Notes under the pieces: model-generated
What the model was told of the DNA's origin: nothing
The model's input: only the letters and a program-made list of their open reading frames with translations
Databases searched by the model: none
Shown here: positions 42,325 through 51,607 of the stretch, piece by piece
How positions within the stretch are numbered: the first letter of the stretch is position 1
Layout of the letters: each line of letters starts with the position of its first letter
NCBI GenBank assembly: GCA_016719385.1
Contig: JADJZA010000011.1
Coordinates: 182,007 to 246,006 of the forward strand
Source of the DNA: Candidatus Microthrix subdominans
Lineage (GTDB): Bacteria; Actinomycetota; Acidimicrobiia; Acidimicrobiales; Microtrichaceae
Direction of reading: 5' to 3'
DNA: 64,000 bases
Made by a program: the position numbers and the translations under genes

Positions 42325-44217
42325 GTGGCCAAGCACATTTTTGTCACCGGAGGGGTGGTGAGCGGCCTGGGCAAGGGGTTGACCGCCTCCTCGTTGGGCA
42401 CCCTGTTGAAGGCCAAGGGCCTTCGGGTCACGCTGCAAAAGCTCGACCCCTACATCAACGTCGACCCGGGCACGATGAACCCCTTTGAGCACGGCGAGGT
42501 GTTCGTCACCGAGGACGGCGGCGAGACCGACCTCGACCTCGGTCACTACGAACGCTTCATCGACGAGTTTCTGACCCGGGCCTCCAACGCCACCACCGGC
42601 GGCATCTACCAGGCGGTGCTCGCCGCCGAGCGCCGGGGCGACTACCTGGGCAAGACCGTGCAGGTGATCCCCCACATCACCGACGAGATCAAGAGCCGGA
42701 TCACCTCCTTGGCCACCGACGATGTCGACATCGTGATCACCGAGGTGGGCGGCACGGTTGGCGACATCGAGATCCTGCCCTTCCTCGAGGCGATACGCCA
42801 GATCCGCCTCGACGTCGGCCGGCCCAACGTGTGCTACGTCCACGTCACCCTGGTGCCCTTCATCGGTGCCTCGGGCGAGCTGAAGACCAAGCCGACCCAG
42901 CACTCGGTCACCGAGCTGCGCAGCCGGGGCATCGCCCCCGACGTGATCGTCTGTCGCTCCGAGGCCGAGCTGGGTGGCGACCTGCGCCGCAAGATCTCAT
43001 CGATGTGCGACGTCGACCTGTCGGCGGTCATCAGCGCAGCCAACGTGTCCAGCCTCTACGAGCTGCCGCTGGCCATGCACGAGGAGGGCCTCGACACCGT
43101 CGTCGGCGAGGTGCTCGGCCTCGAGGTCGGCCAACCCGACCTGACCGAGTGGGAGGCGGTGGTGGCCCGCGGGGAGGCGGCCGTCACACCGATGCGCATC
43201 GGCATCGTCGGGAAGTACGTCAGCCTGGTTGACGCCTACCTGTCGGTCGTCGAGGCGCTCAACCACGCCTCGGCGTTCAGCGGCGTCAAGCCGACGATCG
43301 ATTGGATCCAGGCCGAGGACGCCGAGGGCCTGCTGGCCGAGGGTCGCCTGCACGACCTGGACGGGATCATCATCCCCGGCGGGTTCGGCCCCCGAGGCGT
43401 GGAGGGCAAGGTGGCCGCCGCCGGCTGGGCCCGAGAGCACGGGGTGCCGTGCCTGGGTCTGTGCCTGGGCATGCAGGTGATGACGGTCGAGTACGCGCGC
43501 AATGCCCTGGGCATGGAGCGGGCCAACAGCTCGGAGTTTGACCCGACCACGCCGTACCCGGTGATCGACATCATGGACAGCCAGCGAACCGTCACCGACA
43601 AGGGTGGAACGATGCGCCTTGGCGCCTACATCGCCCGGCTCGAGCCGGGGTCGCAGGTGGCCGAGGCCTACGGCAGCGAGGTGGTGTCGGAGCGCCATCG
43701 CCACCGCTACGAGTTCAACCCCCGCTTCAGGAGCCGGTTCGAGGAATCCGACCTGCGCTGCTCGGGCACGTCGCCGGACGGTCGCCTGGTCGAGTTCATC
43801 GAGTTGGAGGGCCATCCGTTCTGGGTCGGCACCCAGGCGCATCCCGAGTTCAAGAGCCGCCCCACCCGTCCGGCGCCGCTGTTTGCCGCCTTTGTCGAGG
43901 CGGCGGCGCGACGCCTGACCGGCCGCACGGCCGCCGCCGGGCCGGGGGCGAGTCCACCGAGACCGCCTCGAGCAAGGCCGACGGCGAACCGGCCAACGGA
44001 CGCAATCCGGTCGGCGTCGGCGCCGGCGGGGGACTGGCCCCGGCCGCCGACAGCGACCCCGCGTGAGCGACCGGGCTGCGACCGGCTGGGCACGACCGGA
44101 GATGTCGTCCGCGGCCGGGTTCTCGGTCAAGGCCACGACCCCGATCCACTCCGGCTATGTCATCGACATGGTCGAGGCCGAGATGTGCGACCCCGACGGC
44201 GGCGTCCACGCCCGTGA
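42325..44217 (+). CDS. pyrG: CTP synthase; C-terminal tail out of frame
   Basis: PyrG aminates UTP to CTP using glutamine. Synthetase domain: [20 protein letters not shown] (start) and [20 protein letters not shown]. Glutaminase domain: PGGFGPRG and nucleophile Cys in GLCLGMQ, with HPEFKSRP near the end. GTG 42325 is chosen (GGGAG 7 nt upstream). As written the frame runs to 44217, deep into the nudix gene. One extra G in the GGGGG run near 43945-43949 would give a tail ending at TGA 44064-44066, a 4-nt overlap with the nudix GTG. The last ~90 residues as read are therefore probably wrong. Confidence 0.93.
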   Translation: MAKHIFVTGGVVSGLGKGLTASSLGTLLKAKGLRVTLQKLDPYINVDPGTMNPFEHGEVFVTEDGGETDLDLGHYERFIDEFLTRASNATTGGIYQAVLAAERRGDYLGKTVQVIPHITDEIKSRITSLATDDVDIVITEVGGTVGDIEILPFLEAIRQIRLDVGRPNVCYVHVTLVPFIGASGELKTKPTQHSVTELRSRGIAPDVIVCRSEAELGGDLRRKISSMCDVDLSAVISAANVSSLYELPLAMHEEGLDTVVGEVLGLEVGQPDLTEWEAVVARGEAAVTPMRIGIVGKYVSLVDAYLSVVEALNHASAFSGVKPTIDWIQAEDAEGLLAEGRLHDLDGIIIPGGFGPRGVEGKVAAAGWAREHGVPCLGLCLGMQVMTVEYARNALGMERANSSEFDPTTPYPVIDIMDSQRTVTDKGGTMRLGAYIARLEPGSQVAEAYGSEVVSERHRHRYEFNPRFRSRFEESDLRCSGTSPDGRLVEFIELEGHPFWVGTQAHPEFKSRPTRPAPLFAAFVEAAARRLTGRTAAAGPGASPPRPPRARPTANRPTDAIRSASAPAGDWPRPPTATPRERPGCDRLGTTGDVVRGRVLGQGHDPDPLRLCHRHGRGRDVRPRRRRPRP

Positions 44218-44665
44218 CGTCGTGCGTCATCCAGGAGCGGTCTCGATACTGCCGCTGCACGACGACGGCACGGTCACGCTCGTTCGCCAGTATCGGGTGG
44301 CCCCCGACGGCGACCTGTTGGAGATCCCCGCCGGCAAGGCCGATCGAAACGACGAGGATCCGGTCGACCTGGCGCTGCGTGAGCTGGCCGAGGAGGTGGG
44401 TCTCGCAGCGAGCAGCTGCGTGCGCCTCGCCGGGTTCTATCTGTCGCCCGGCTACAGCGACGAATGGCACGAGACCTTCCTCGCCACCGGCCTGAGCGAG
44501 GTGCCCACCGAGTTCGACGGGGTCGAGGAGCGCCACATGGACCTGGTGCGGCTCGGCCTGACCGATGCGGTCGAGGCGGTCGCCTCCGGCGGCATCGTCG
44601 ACGCCAAGACGATCATCGCGCTGCTGGCCACCGAACGCCGGGGACCGGGCGCGCGCTCGACATGA
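44063..44665 (+). CDS. Nudix hydrolase, ADP-ribose pyrophosphatase-like
   Basis: This 200-residue Nudix protein is like Rv1700, an ADP-ribose pyrophosphatase. The Nudix helix core RELAEEVGL (about 106-114) carries the metal ligands; one extra residue lies between the usual Gly (91) and Glu (98). [16 protein letters not shown] follows, typical of the ADPRase group. It sits between pyrG and xerD, the standard actinobacterial position. Confidence 0.9.
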   Translation: MSDRAATGWARPEMSSAAGFSVKATTPIHSGYVIDMVEAEMCDPDGGVHARDVVRHPGAVSILPLHDDGTVTLVRQYRVAPDGDLLEIPAGKADRNDEDPVDLALRELAEEVGLAASSCVRLAGFYLSPGYSDEWHETFLATGLSEVPTEFDGVEERHMDLVRLGLTDAVEAVASGGIVDAKTIIALLATERRGPGARST

Positions 44666-45663
44666 CCGGAGGCTCGGTCGCCGTCGACGGCGAGGTCTGC
44701 GCGCCCACCGATCCCACCGTCGACGCGTTTCTGGGGTGGTTGCGGGTGGAGCGGGGCCGCGCCCCGTCCACCGTCCAGGCCTATCGTCGCGACCTCCTGG
44801 CCCACCTCGCCTGGCTGGAGCGGTCGAAGCTGAGCGTCGACGGGGGAGCGGCCCCGGAGCCGACGCGCACCGACCTGGAGCGGTGGGTGCGCTCGCTGCT
44901 CGACGAGGGCCGGGCCCGCTCGTCGGTGGCCCGGGCGGTGGCCTCGGTGCGGGGCTGGTACCGCTTTCGGGCCGAGGAGCTGGGGTGCGACGATCCGGCC
45001 GTCGACCTCGACGGGGTGGGTACCGCCGATCTGGTGCCCAAGGCACTGGCCGCCGACGTGGTCGCGGCGTTGCTCGACGGCATCGACGGTGCCGACCCGG
45101 CCTCGCTGCGCGACCGGGCGCTGTTGGAGCTGCTCTACGGGGCGGGCCTGAGGGTGTCGGAGGCGACCGGGCTGTCGCTGGGGGACGTCGACCTCGACGG
45201 CGCCCTGGTGCGGGTGCTCGGCAAGGGCCGCAAGGAACGCATCTTGCCGGTCGGCCGCTCGGTGCTGACCACGATGGCCGACTATTTCGATGGCGGCCGG
45301 GGCGAGCTGGCCGCCCGCAACGCCCGCCCCACCCGCGACGCGGCCGACGCGGTTTTTCTCAACCAGCGGGGGGGTCGCCTGTCCCGCCAGGGAGCCTGGT
45401 TGATCCTGCAGCGTCGTGGGGCTGCGGCCGGCCTGGACGTCACCACGCTGTCGCCGCACGTCCTGCGCCACAGCTATGCCACCCACCTCGTCGACGGCGG
45501 CGCCGACCTGCGCACGGTGCAGGAACTGCTCGGCCATGCACGGCTGACGACCACCCAGCGCTACACCAGGGTGGCGATGGACACGCTGGTGGCGGCCTAT
45601 CGCTCGGCCCATCCCCGGGCCTCGATGCCCGGCGGCCGGCAGAAGGCCGGCGGTGGATCATGA
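44662..45663 (+). CDS. xerD: Site-specific tyrosine recombinase XerD
   Basis: XerD resolves chromosome dimers at dif with XerC. The 333-residue protein has an N-terminal SAM-like core-binding domain (about 15-110) and all catalytic residues: Arg164, Lys188, His266, Arg269, His292 and Tyr301 (HVLRHSYATHL, GHARLTTTQRYTRV). ATG 44662 overlaps the nudix stop. The pyrG-nudix-xerD context indicates the housekeeping recombinase and not a phage integrase. Confidence 0.92.
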   Translation: MTGGSVAVDGEVCAPTDPTVDAFLGWLRVERGRAPSTVQAYRRDLLAHLAWLERSKLSVDGGAAPEPTRTDLERWVRSLLDEGRARSSVARAVASVRGWYRFRAEELGCDDPAVDLDGVGTADLVPKALAADVVAALLDGIDGADPASLRDRALLELLYGAGLRVSEATGLSLGDVDLDGALVRVLGKGRKERILPVGRSVLTTMADYFDGGRGELAARNARPTRDAADAVFLNQRGGRLSRQGAWLILQRRGAAAGLDVTTLSPHVLRHSYATHLVDGGADLRTVQELLGHARLTTTQRYTRVAMDTLVAAYRSAHPRASMPGGRQKAGGGS

Positions 45664-46187
45664 AGGACTCACCAGCGCACCTGTACCGCCGATTCCGCTA
45701 TCACGTCGGCCCCACCCCCGACCCGTGGTCGTCGGACCGCTGGGCCGCCCAACGCCTCGAAGGTGAGGAGCTGGCGCTGTTCGCGTCGATGACCGTGCGC
45801 GACCGGGTCCATTCGGTGGCGGTCGCCCGCCGGGTGGAGGCGGCGCTCATCGGTTCGGCGGTCGACTGGGCGGTGCGGGCAGCGCTGCTTCACGACGTCG
45901 GTAAGTCGCTCGCCCCGCTGGGCACGACGGGCCGGGTGATCGCCTCGCTCGCCGAGGGCAGCGCCGCCGGCGACTGGCTCGAGGCCCGGGCCCACAGCCG
46001 GGTCGCCCCGATCGCAAGGATGGGCGCCTACCTGACGTACACCGAGCTCGGGGCGCAGCGCCTCGAGCGGCTGGGCTCACATCCGATGGTGTGCGCCTGG
46101 GCCCGAGAGCATCATCTACCGGCGGACCAATGGACCGTGCCCCAGGCGATCGGACAGGTGTTGGCCGAGGCCGACGGGGCTGCCTGA
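45660..46187 (+). CDS. HD-domain phosphohydrolase-like protein
   Basis: This 175-residue protein has the HD metal motif in RAALLHDVGKS (about 77-87), a preceding His in DRVHSVAVARRV and a C-terminal AREHH. HD proteins hydrolyse phosphate esters, often of nucleotides; the substrate is unknown. ATG 45660 overlaps the xerD stop, so the two are co-translated. Confidence 0.8.
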   Translation: MKDSPAHLYRRFRYHVGPTPDPWSSDRWAAQRLEGEELALFASMTVRDRVHSVAVARRVEAALIGSAVDWAVRAALLHDVGKSLAPLGTTGRVIASLAEGSAAGDWLEARAHSRVAPIARMGAYLTYTELGAQRLERLGSHPMVCAWAREHHLPADQWTVPQAIGQVLAEADGAA

Positions 46188-46303
46188 CCGTCGCCGAGCC
46201 CAGGCTCGTCCGACGCCGACGGGGGCGACCCGTGCGCCAGGGAGCGGACCGTGGCGACGCCTAGTCTGGCGGGCCAGTTGAGGGCAGCCGGAAGGGCCGA
46301 GAA

Positions 46304-48043
46304 ATGCGCACGATCATCCGCAACGGAACGCTTTACGACGGCGAGCTGGCGGCGCCAAAGCGCGCCGATGTGCTCATCGCCGACGACGGCACGGTCGAGG
46401 CGATCGGCGTCGCGCTGGCGGCGCCCGACGACGCCGAGGTGATCGACGCCGAGGGGTGCTGGGTGACGCCCGGGTTTCTCGACATCCACACCCACTACGA
46501 CGCCGAACTCGAGATCGCCCCGGCGCTGTCGGAGTCGCTGCGCCACGGTGTCACCACGACGCTGATCGGCTCGTGCGGGCTGTCGCTCGTCGTCGGCGAA
46601 CCCGAGGACCTGGCCGACACGTTCTGTCGGGTGGAGGGCATCCCGCGCGACATCGTGTTGCCGATGCTCGAGGACATCGTCGACTGGAAGGGGCCGGCCG
46701 AGTACGTCGACCACCTGTCGTCGCTGCCACTGGGCCCCAACGTCGTCGGCATGGCCGGGCACTCCACCCTGCGCACCCACGTACTGGGCATGGAGCGCAG
46801 CCTGGACCGCACCGTGCGCCCCGACCAAGGCGAACTCGACGCCATGTCGCGCCTGGTCTCCGAGGGCATGGAGGCGGGCCTGCTGGGCATGTCGGTCAAC
46901 CTGCTGCCCTGGGACAAGATGGGTGGCGAACGGTTCCGCAGCCGGCCGACCCCCTCGGTGTTCGCCCGCTTCGCCGAGTACCGGCGCCTCACCGAACCCA
47001 TCCGGGCGGGCGACGGGGTGTTTCAGGCGATCCCCAACCTGCAGACCCGCTGGAGCTTCGGCCCGATCCTCGATATGAGCCGACCCCGAGACGGCCGGGC
47101 GCTGCGAACGTCGATGCTGACGATGATGGATGCGCCCCCGGCGATGGGCGCCTACCGGGCGCTCGGTGCGGTCGCCAACCTGTACAACTCCAAGCTGGGT
47201 GCCCACGTGCGCTTTCAGGCGCTGCCCACCCCGTTCGACGTGTACACCGACGGCATCGAGAACCCGGTGTTCGAGGAGTTCGGGGCCGGCACCGAGGCGC
47301 TGCACCTCGAGGATGTCGACGCCCGCCGCCAGCTGATGGGCGCTCCGGGCTATCAGCAGATGTTCCGCAAGCAATGGACCTCCAAGGTGGCGCCACGGGC
47401 CTATCACCGCAACCTGTCGGAGGCTCGTATCGTGTCGGCACCCGACACCTCGCTCGACGGTCGCACCTTCGCCGAGGTGGCCGCCCAACGGGGCGCCGAT
47501 CCGCTCGACACCTTCCTCGACCTGCAGGCGACCTATGGCAACGACCTGCGGTGGTACACGGTGATCGCCAACGCCAACCCAGGGCACCTCCAGTCGATCG
47601 TGTCCCATCCGGCGGCGATGATCGGCTTCTCCGACGCCGGAGCGCACCTGCGCAACATGGCCTTCTACAACTTCCCGCTGCGCATGCTGAAGCGCGTGCG
47701 CGACGCCGAGCTGGCCGGGGCGCCGTTTATGTCGGTGCAACAGGCCGTGCACAAGCTGACCGCCGACATCGCCGACTTCCACCGCATCGACGCCGGCCGT
47801 CTGGCGGTCGGCAAGCGGGCCGACGTGGTCGTGATCGACCCCGAGCGGCTCGACGACAGCGTCGAGGAGGTGCACGAGCAGCAGATGGTGGGCTTTGGGG
47901 ATCTCGATCGCCTGGTGCGTCGCAACGACGACACGGTGCGGGCCGTGCTGGTCAACGGTCGGGTGGCCTGGCGCGGCGGCATTCCTGCTGCCGACTTGGG
48001 CACCGCCAGGCACTACGGCCAGTTCCTCCCCCTCGGCGGTTGA
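46304..48043 (+). CDS. N-acyl-D-amino-acid deacylase-family amidohydrolase
   Basis: This 579-residue metal-dependent amidohydrolase resembles D-aminoacylase. It has an N-terminal beta domain (RTIIRNGTLYDG), the zinc motif DIHTHYDAELE (about 65-75), GSCGLSLVV, and the C-terminal ADVVVIDPERLDD...VLVNGRVAWRGG. SDAGAHLRN likely provides the catalytic Asp. Substrate preference cannot be read from the sequence. It is probably a lineage addition, absent from the mycobacterial order. Confidence 0.85.
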   Translation: MRTIIRNGTLYDGELAAPKRADVLIADDGTVEAIGVALAAPDDAEVIDAEGCWVTPGFLDIHTHYDAELEIAPALSESLRHGVTTTLIGSCGLSLVVGEPEDLADTFCRVEGIPRDIVLPMLEDIVDWKGPAEYVDHLSSLPLGPNVVGMAGHSTLRTHVLGMERSLDRTVRPDQGELDAMSRLVSEGMEAGLLGMSVNLLPWDKMGGERFRSRPTPSVFARFAEYRRLTEPIRAGDGVFQAIPNLQTRWSFGPILDMSRPRDGRALRTSMLTMMDAPPAMGAYRALGAVANLYNSKLGAHVRFQALPTPFDVYTDGIENPVFEEFGAGTEALHLEDVDARRQLMGAPGYQQMFRKQWTSKVAPRAYHRNLSEARIVSAPDTSLDGRTFAEVAAQRGADPLDTFLDLQATYGNDLRWYTVIANANPGHLQSIVSHPAAMIGFSDAGAHLRNMAFYNFPLRMLKRVRDAELAGAPFMSVQQAVHKLTADIADFHRIDAGRLAVGKRADVVVIDPERLDDSVEEVHEQQMVGFGDLDRLVRRNDDTVRAVLVNGRVAWRGGIPAADLGTARHYGQFLPLGG

Positions 48044-48139
48044 CCAACGGCCCCGCCGAGCGGTCGGCCGGAGCGTCCTGATCGGCCTGCGCCTGGTACC
48101 TGGTGCGTGCTGATCGGCCTGCGCCCGGCGCCTGATGCG

Positions 48140-48185
48140 TCAAATGTGTCGTCGTGATGCTAGGGCGGCTTGAAGACACATTTGA
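48140..48185. repeat. 11-bp perfect inverted repeat between amidohydrolase and trpS
   Basis: TCAAATGTGTC (48140-48150) and GACACATTTGA (48175-48185) are exact reverse complements with a 24-nt loop. It is AT-rich for this genome and sits between convergent genes 45 bp beyond the trpS stop. Nearby, TGATCGGCCTGCGCC occurs twice (about 48078-48126). It may be a bidirectional terminator or a protein site. Confidence 0.6.
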
Positions 48186-48230
48186 ACACCGTTCCAGACG
48201 AGGTCCATCACGTTGGCGCCTCCCGACAGC

Positions 48231-49259
48231 TCAGGAGCGGAGGGTGCCCAGGCGGTCCCAGACGCGGTCCATCACAGCAGCCGCTTGTTCGGTCGCCCGC
48301 TCGGTGCCTCGGGCCAGCTGGCGGCGTACCTCAGCCGGGTCGTCCCGCAGCTCGGCCGCTCGGGCCTGGATCGGCGCGAGCAGCTCGACGACCGCTTGGG
48401 CGGTGGCCACCTTCAGGTCGCCGTAGCGTTCGATGCCCTCGGCCGCCGCCTCGGGGGTGCGGCCGGTGGCGGCACCGAGGATGGACAACAGGTTGGACAC
48501 GCCGGGCTTGGCGGCCCGGTCGTATCGAACCTCGGTCTCCGAGTCGGTCACGGCCCGCTTGAACTTCTTGGTGATCGCCGCCGGGGTGTCCGAGAGGTAG
48601 ATGATCCCGGCGTCGGTGTCGGTCGACTTTGACATTTTGTTGGTCGGTGCCTGCAGGTCCATCACCCGGGCACCGGCCAGGGGCAGCGTGGCCTGGGGGA
48701 TCACGAAGGTGTCGCCGTAGCGCGAGTTGAAGCGGTTGGCCGCGTCGCGGGTGAGCTCGACGTGCTGGCCCTGGTCATCGCCGACCGGCACCTCGGTCGT
48801 GTCGTACAGCAGGATGTCGGCGGCCATCAGTGCGGGGTAGGTGAACAGCCCGGCCGAGATGAACCCGTCGCCGGCCTCGGCGCGATCGCGCTTCTCCTTG
48901 AACTGGGTCATGCGGCTGAGTTCGCCGAAGGCGGTGACCGTCTGCATGACCCACGCCAGCTCGGCGTGCTGGGGCACCGTCGACTGCACGAAGAAGATGC
49001 ACTGCTCCGGGTCGAGTCCGGAGGCGAGCACGTCGGTGGCCATGTCCAGCGTTGCCTGACCGATCTCGCCGGGTGGCCGGGGCACGGTCAGGGCATGCAG
49101 GTCGACGACGCAGAAGATGGCGTCGGCCTGGTGTTGCACCTCGGTCCAACGAAGCGTTGCTCCCAGCAGGTTGCCCAGGTGAAGGACGCCGGAGGGTTGA
49201 ATGCCCGAGAACACCCGGGCGCGCGCGCCGTCGGAGGCCGAGGGAGGGGAGGGGACCAT
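48231..49259 (-). CDS. trpS: Tryptophanyl-tRNA synthetase
   Basis: Charges tRNA-Trp. The 342-residue class I synthetase has SGIQPSGVLHLGNLLGA (HLGN as HIGH), MTQFKEKRDR, VGDDQGQHVELTRD and NKMSKS. The start is set at ATG 49259 because the ~140 residues of open frame upstream are not conserved. Length is standard. It faces away from the di-iron cassette. Confidence 0.95.
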   Translation of the reverse strand: MVPSPPSASDGARARVFSGIQPSGVLHLGNLLGATLRWTEVQHQADAIFCVVDLHALTVPRPPGEIGQATLDMATDVLASGLDPEQCIFFVQSTVPQHAELAWVMQTVTAFGELSRMTQFKEKRDRAEAGDGFISAGLFTYPALMAADILLYDTTEVPVGDDQGQHVELTRDAANRFNSRYGDTFVIPQATLPLAGARVMDLQAPTNKMSKSTDTDAGIIYLSDTPAAITKKFKRAVTDSETEVRYDRAAKPGVSNLLSILGAATGRTPEAAAEGIERYGDLKVATAQAVVELLAPIQARAAELRDDPAEVRRQLARGTERATEQAAAVMDRVWDRLGTLRS

Positions 49260-49384
49260 GCGGTCGACGCTACCGGACCGGCCAGCGAGGGCGAGTGGCG
49301 ACGCGTCCGCGCACCGTGACGGCGGTTCACGCCGGCGATCGTGCCCCTCGTAGGTGACATCTGGCCACTGTCCAACCGGATCCT

Positions 49385-49404
49385 CTATCCCTAGCATCGG
49401 ATAG
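49385..49404 (+). promoter_or_regulatory. Palindromic candidate operator upstream of the di-iron cassette
   Basis: CTATCC (49385-49390) and GGATAG (49399-49404) form an inverted repeat with an 8-nt spacer, 28 nt before the start of the first cassette gene. GGAGGGGG (49418-49425) is a strong ribosome binding site. The palindrome size fits a dimeric regulator; its identity is unknown. Confidence 0.4.
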
Positions 49405-49432
49405 AACAAATTGATACGGAGGGGGATCCGAG

Positions 49433-50335
49433 ATGTCCGACTTTCTGACCCAGTATTCGGTCCAGCGATGGATGGAGGCGTGTCCTCAGGGCTACCTGGA
49501 GGACACGGTGTACGGGCACGAGGAGGGGCTGAAGGAACCGCCGGATATTCTCGACAACGAGCTGATGCTCGAGAGCACGATCGGGTCGACGGTGCAGCTG
49601 GTCGTGGGGGAACGGGCGGCCCTGGCCGCCTCGTCGGGGCTGGTGAACGCCGCCCCCGACTTCGCCTCAAAGCGGTTCCTCGCCACCCAGACACTGGACG
49701 AGGCGCGACACGTGGAGATCTTCACCCAGCGGCTCTTCGACCTGGGGGTGAAGCCCGAGAACCTGGAATCCACCATCGATCAGTTCGCCAACCCCAACCT
49801 GGTGAAGTTTGCCGAGGTGTTGTTGGAAAAGGTGGAAGCGGGCGACTTCCTCGCCGGTGTGGTCGGGCAGAACATCGTGCTCGAGGGCCTGGCCTTCACG
49901 GTGTTCGAGATGTTCGAGGCGGCATCGCGTGAGTCCAACCCGAAGTTTGCTCAGACCCTGAAGGGCACGATCGCCGACGAGCGGCGGCACGTCGGCTTCG
50001 GCGAGAATCGCATCGGAGGGCTGATCGCCCAGCATCCGGAGAAGAAGCCGGAGATCGAGCGGATGCAGAAGGAGATGAGCTACTACATGCTCGCCACCTT
50101 CGCCGACGCCTTTGCCGACTCCGGGGCCTCGATCGACGAGGGCCGGCGCTTGGCCGAGGAGGCCGCCAAGGCCGAAGGCAGGGAGCTGGCCAACACCAAC
50201 TGGCACGGTGCCAACCTCGCGATGGTGTCGCCCGACGAGCTGGAGGCCGTGCTGAGCGACACGGTGCTCGCCGAGTTCAAGGTGCGCCTGGGACGGATCG
50301 GGCTGGAGTACCAGTCGCCGATGGTGCCGGCGTGA
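49433..50335 (+). CDS. Ferritin-like di-iron protein (R2lox-like), paralogue A
   Basis: This 300-residue helical protein has a complete carboxylate di-metal ligand set: Glu60, Glu90-x-x-His93 (DEARHVEIF), Glu151 (QNIVLEGLAF) and Glu183-x-x-His186 (DERRHVGFGE). Spacing is close to the R2-like ligand-binding oxidases (R2lox). The Val and Tyr that form the R2lox cross-link appear replaced by Ala63 and Gln146. An oxidase or oxygenase role is likely; the substrate is unknown. The stop overlaps the start of paralogue B (GTGA). Confidence 0.8.
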   Translation: MSDFLTQYSVQRWMEACPQGYLEDTVYGHEEGLKEPPDILDNELMLESTIGSTVQLVVGERAALAASSGLVNAAPDFASKRFLATQTLDEARHVEIFTQRLFDLGVKPENLESTIDQFANPNLVKFAEVLLEKVEAGDFLAGVVGQNIVLEGLAFTVFEMFEAASRESNPKFAQTLKGTIADERRHVGFGENRIGGLIAQHPEKKPEIERMQKEMSYYMLATFADAFADSGASIDEGRRLAEEAAKAEGRELANTNWHGANLAMVSPDELEAVLSDTVLAEFKVRLGRIGLEYQSPMVPA

Positions 50336-51138
50336 CCGTGACGGCCACCGACTCGTTCGGACCCGACGGTGTGGACGAACCCCACGGGATGGACCAGGAC
50401 GACTTCCTCGACGAGGTGCAGTCGTTTTCCTTCTGGTTCGGGGCGGTCGAGGGCTACCTCGCCGACCGCCCGTACGGGTACGACCCGGACACGGTCGATG
50501 AGCCGTTGGGGGAGGCGCGGCGCCAAAACGTCATCACCACGCTGTGCAACTACTGCGTGGGCGAGGCGGCGGCGCTGGAGGCCTCCAGCGGCATGGTTCG
50601 TCTGGCGCCCAACCACAACGCCCGCATCTTCATGGCCACTCAGGTGGTCGACGAGGCCCGGCACCTCGAGGTGTTTCTCAATCGGCTGGCCGAGCTGGGC
50701 GTTGCTGACACCGACGCCGAGATCGCCCGCCGGGCCACGCCCTCGATCGTCGACTTCAAGGCCCGCCTCCTGGCCCTCGTGGACGTCGGCGACTGGGAGG
50801 CGGCCGTGTTGGCCCAGAACGTCATCCTGGAGACGATGGAGTTCACGGTGTTCCGCCATCACGCTCAAACCGCCGATCCGGTCACCCGGCAGGTGTTGAC
50901 GGGCGTGATTGCCGACGAGCGGCGGCACCTGGGCTTCGGCGAGAACGACCTTGGTCGACGCCTGCTGGGCCACGACGAAACCCGCGAGCGTCTGGCCGGC
51001 ACCCGGGCCGAGCTGGACGGCCTGGTGCTGGCGTCCTTCGACGCCACGTTCGACGCGCTCGGGCGGCCCAAGGACGAACGGCCCGACCTGGGCCGCGACT
51101 ACCTGGACGCCGTCGACCGATTGGGGCTGGTGACATGA
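50332..51138 (+). CDS. Ferritin-like di-iron protein, paralogue B
   Basis: This 268-residue protein is paralogous to the preceding gene (shared GEAAALEASSG, TQVVDEARHLEVF, AQNVILETMEFTVF, IADERRHLGFGEN). Predicted metal ligands are Glu78, Glu108-x-x-His111, Glu167 and Glu196-x-x-His199, so its own site is complete. About 25 extra acidic residues begin the protein, and it lacks paralogue A's C-terminal ~40 residues. Tandem, coupled paralogues suggest a heterodimer or two successive oxidations. Its stop overlaps the next ATG. Confidence 0.78.
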   Translation: MTVTATDSFGPDGVDEPHGMDQDDFLDEVQSFSFWFGAVEGYLADRPYGYDPDTVDEPLGEARRQNVITTLCNYCVGEAAALEASSGMVRLAPNHNARIFMATQVVDEARHLEVFLNRLAELGVADTDAEIARRATPSIVDFKARLLALVDVGDWEAAVLAQNVILETMEFTVFRHHAQTADPVTRQVLTGVIADERRHLGFGENDLGRRLLGHDETRERLAGTRAELDGLVLASFDATFDALGRPKDERPDLGRDYLDAVDRLGLVT

Positions 51139-51512
51139 GCGGCCCTGCGACCGACGCACCTGCGACCGACGCACCTGCGACCGACGCACCTGCGACCGAC
51201 GCACCCGAGCGTGACACCGCCACCCGCAGCGACGCCCCCGACGCCCCGCCCCGGCGGCGGTACGAGCTGGATGACCGAGGGTTTCGGGAGGTGCCCAAAC
51301 GCTGGCGAAAGTTCTACCGGGTCTGGCAGGGGGACGGCGACACGCTGGCGCCCAACGAGATCATCTGTCCGGTGTGCAAGGTGGTGATCCGCTCGGTGCG
51401 GGAGTTCAGGGCGGGCGACCGGGTGTACTGCATGCCATGCATGTCGCGCATGGTGATTGTCGAGCGTGCCGACGGAACCCTGGAACCCGAGGTCACCTAC
51501 GAACGCTCCTGA
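51135..51512 (+). CDS. Small four-cysteine (zinc-ribbon/rubredoxin-like) protein
   Basis: This 125-residue protein starts with four ATDAP repeats (about residues 5-24; 15-bp DNA units) and a disordered stretch. A compact C-terminal domain follows with Cys78-Pro-Val-Cys81 and Cys99-Met-Pro-Cys102. Two CxxC knuckles 17 residues apart suit a zinc ribbon or a rubredoxin-type iron site. It is coupled to the di-iron genes, so it could pass electrons to them or act as an assembly partner. Not recognised as a named family. Confidence 0.75.
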   Translation: MSGPATDAPATDAPATDAPATDAPERDTATRSDAPDAPPRRRYELDDRGFREVPKRWRKFYRVWQGDGDTLAPNEIICPVCKVVIRSVREFRAGDRVYCMPCMSRMVIVERADGTLEPEVTYERS

Positions 51513-51607
51513 TCGGCCCGACACCGATCGGTCCAAACGCGTGGGCCGGGTTGTGGGGACAGGGTTGTGGGAGGGTGCGGATGTCGTTGTAACTACGATG
51601 GTGTAAC

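Noticed and set aside
44662..45663. xerD as an integrase of a mobile element
   Set aside because: Its pyrG-nudix neighbourhood and length are those of the housekeeping recombinase; no attachment repeats or phage genes are near.
46112..48013. 633-residue minus-strand frame opposite the amidohydrolase
   Set aside because: Antisense shadow with no domain; the plus-strand amidohydrolase is complete.
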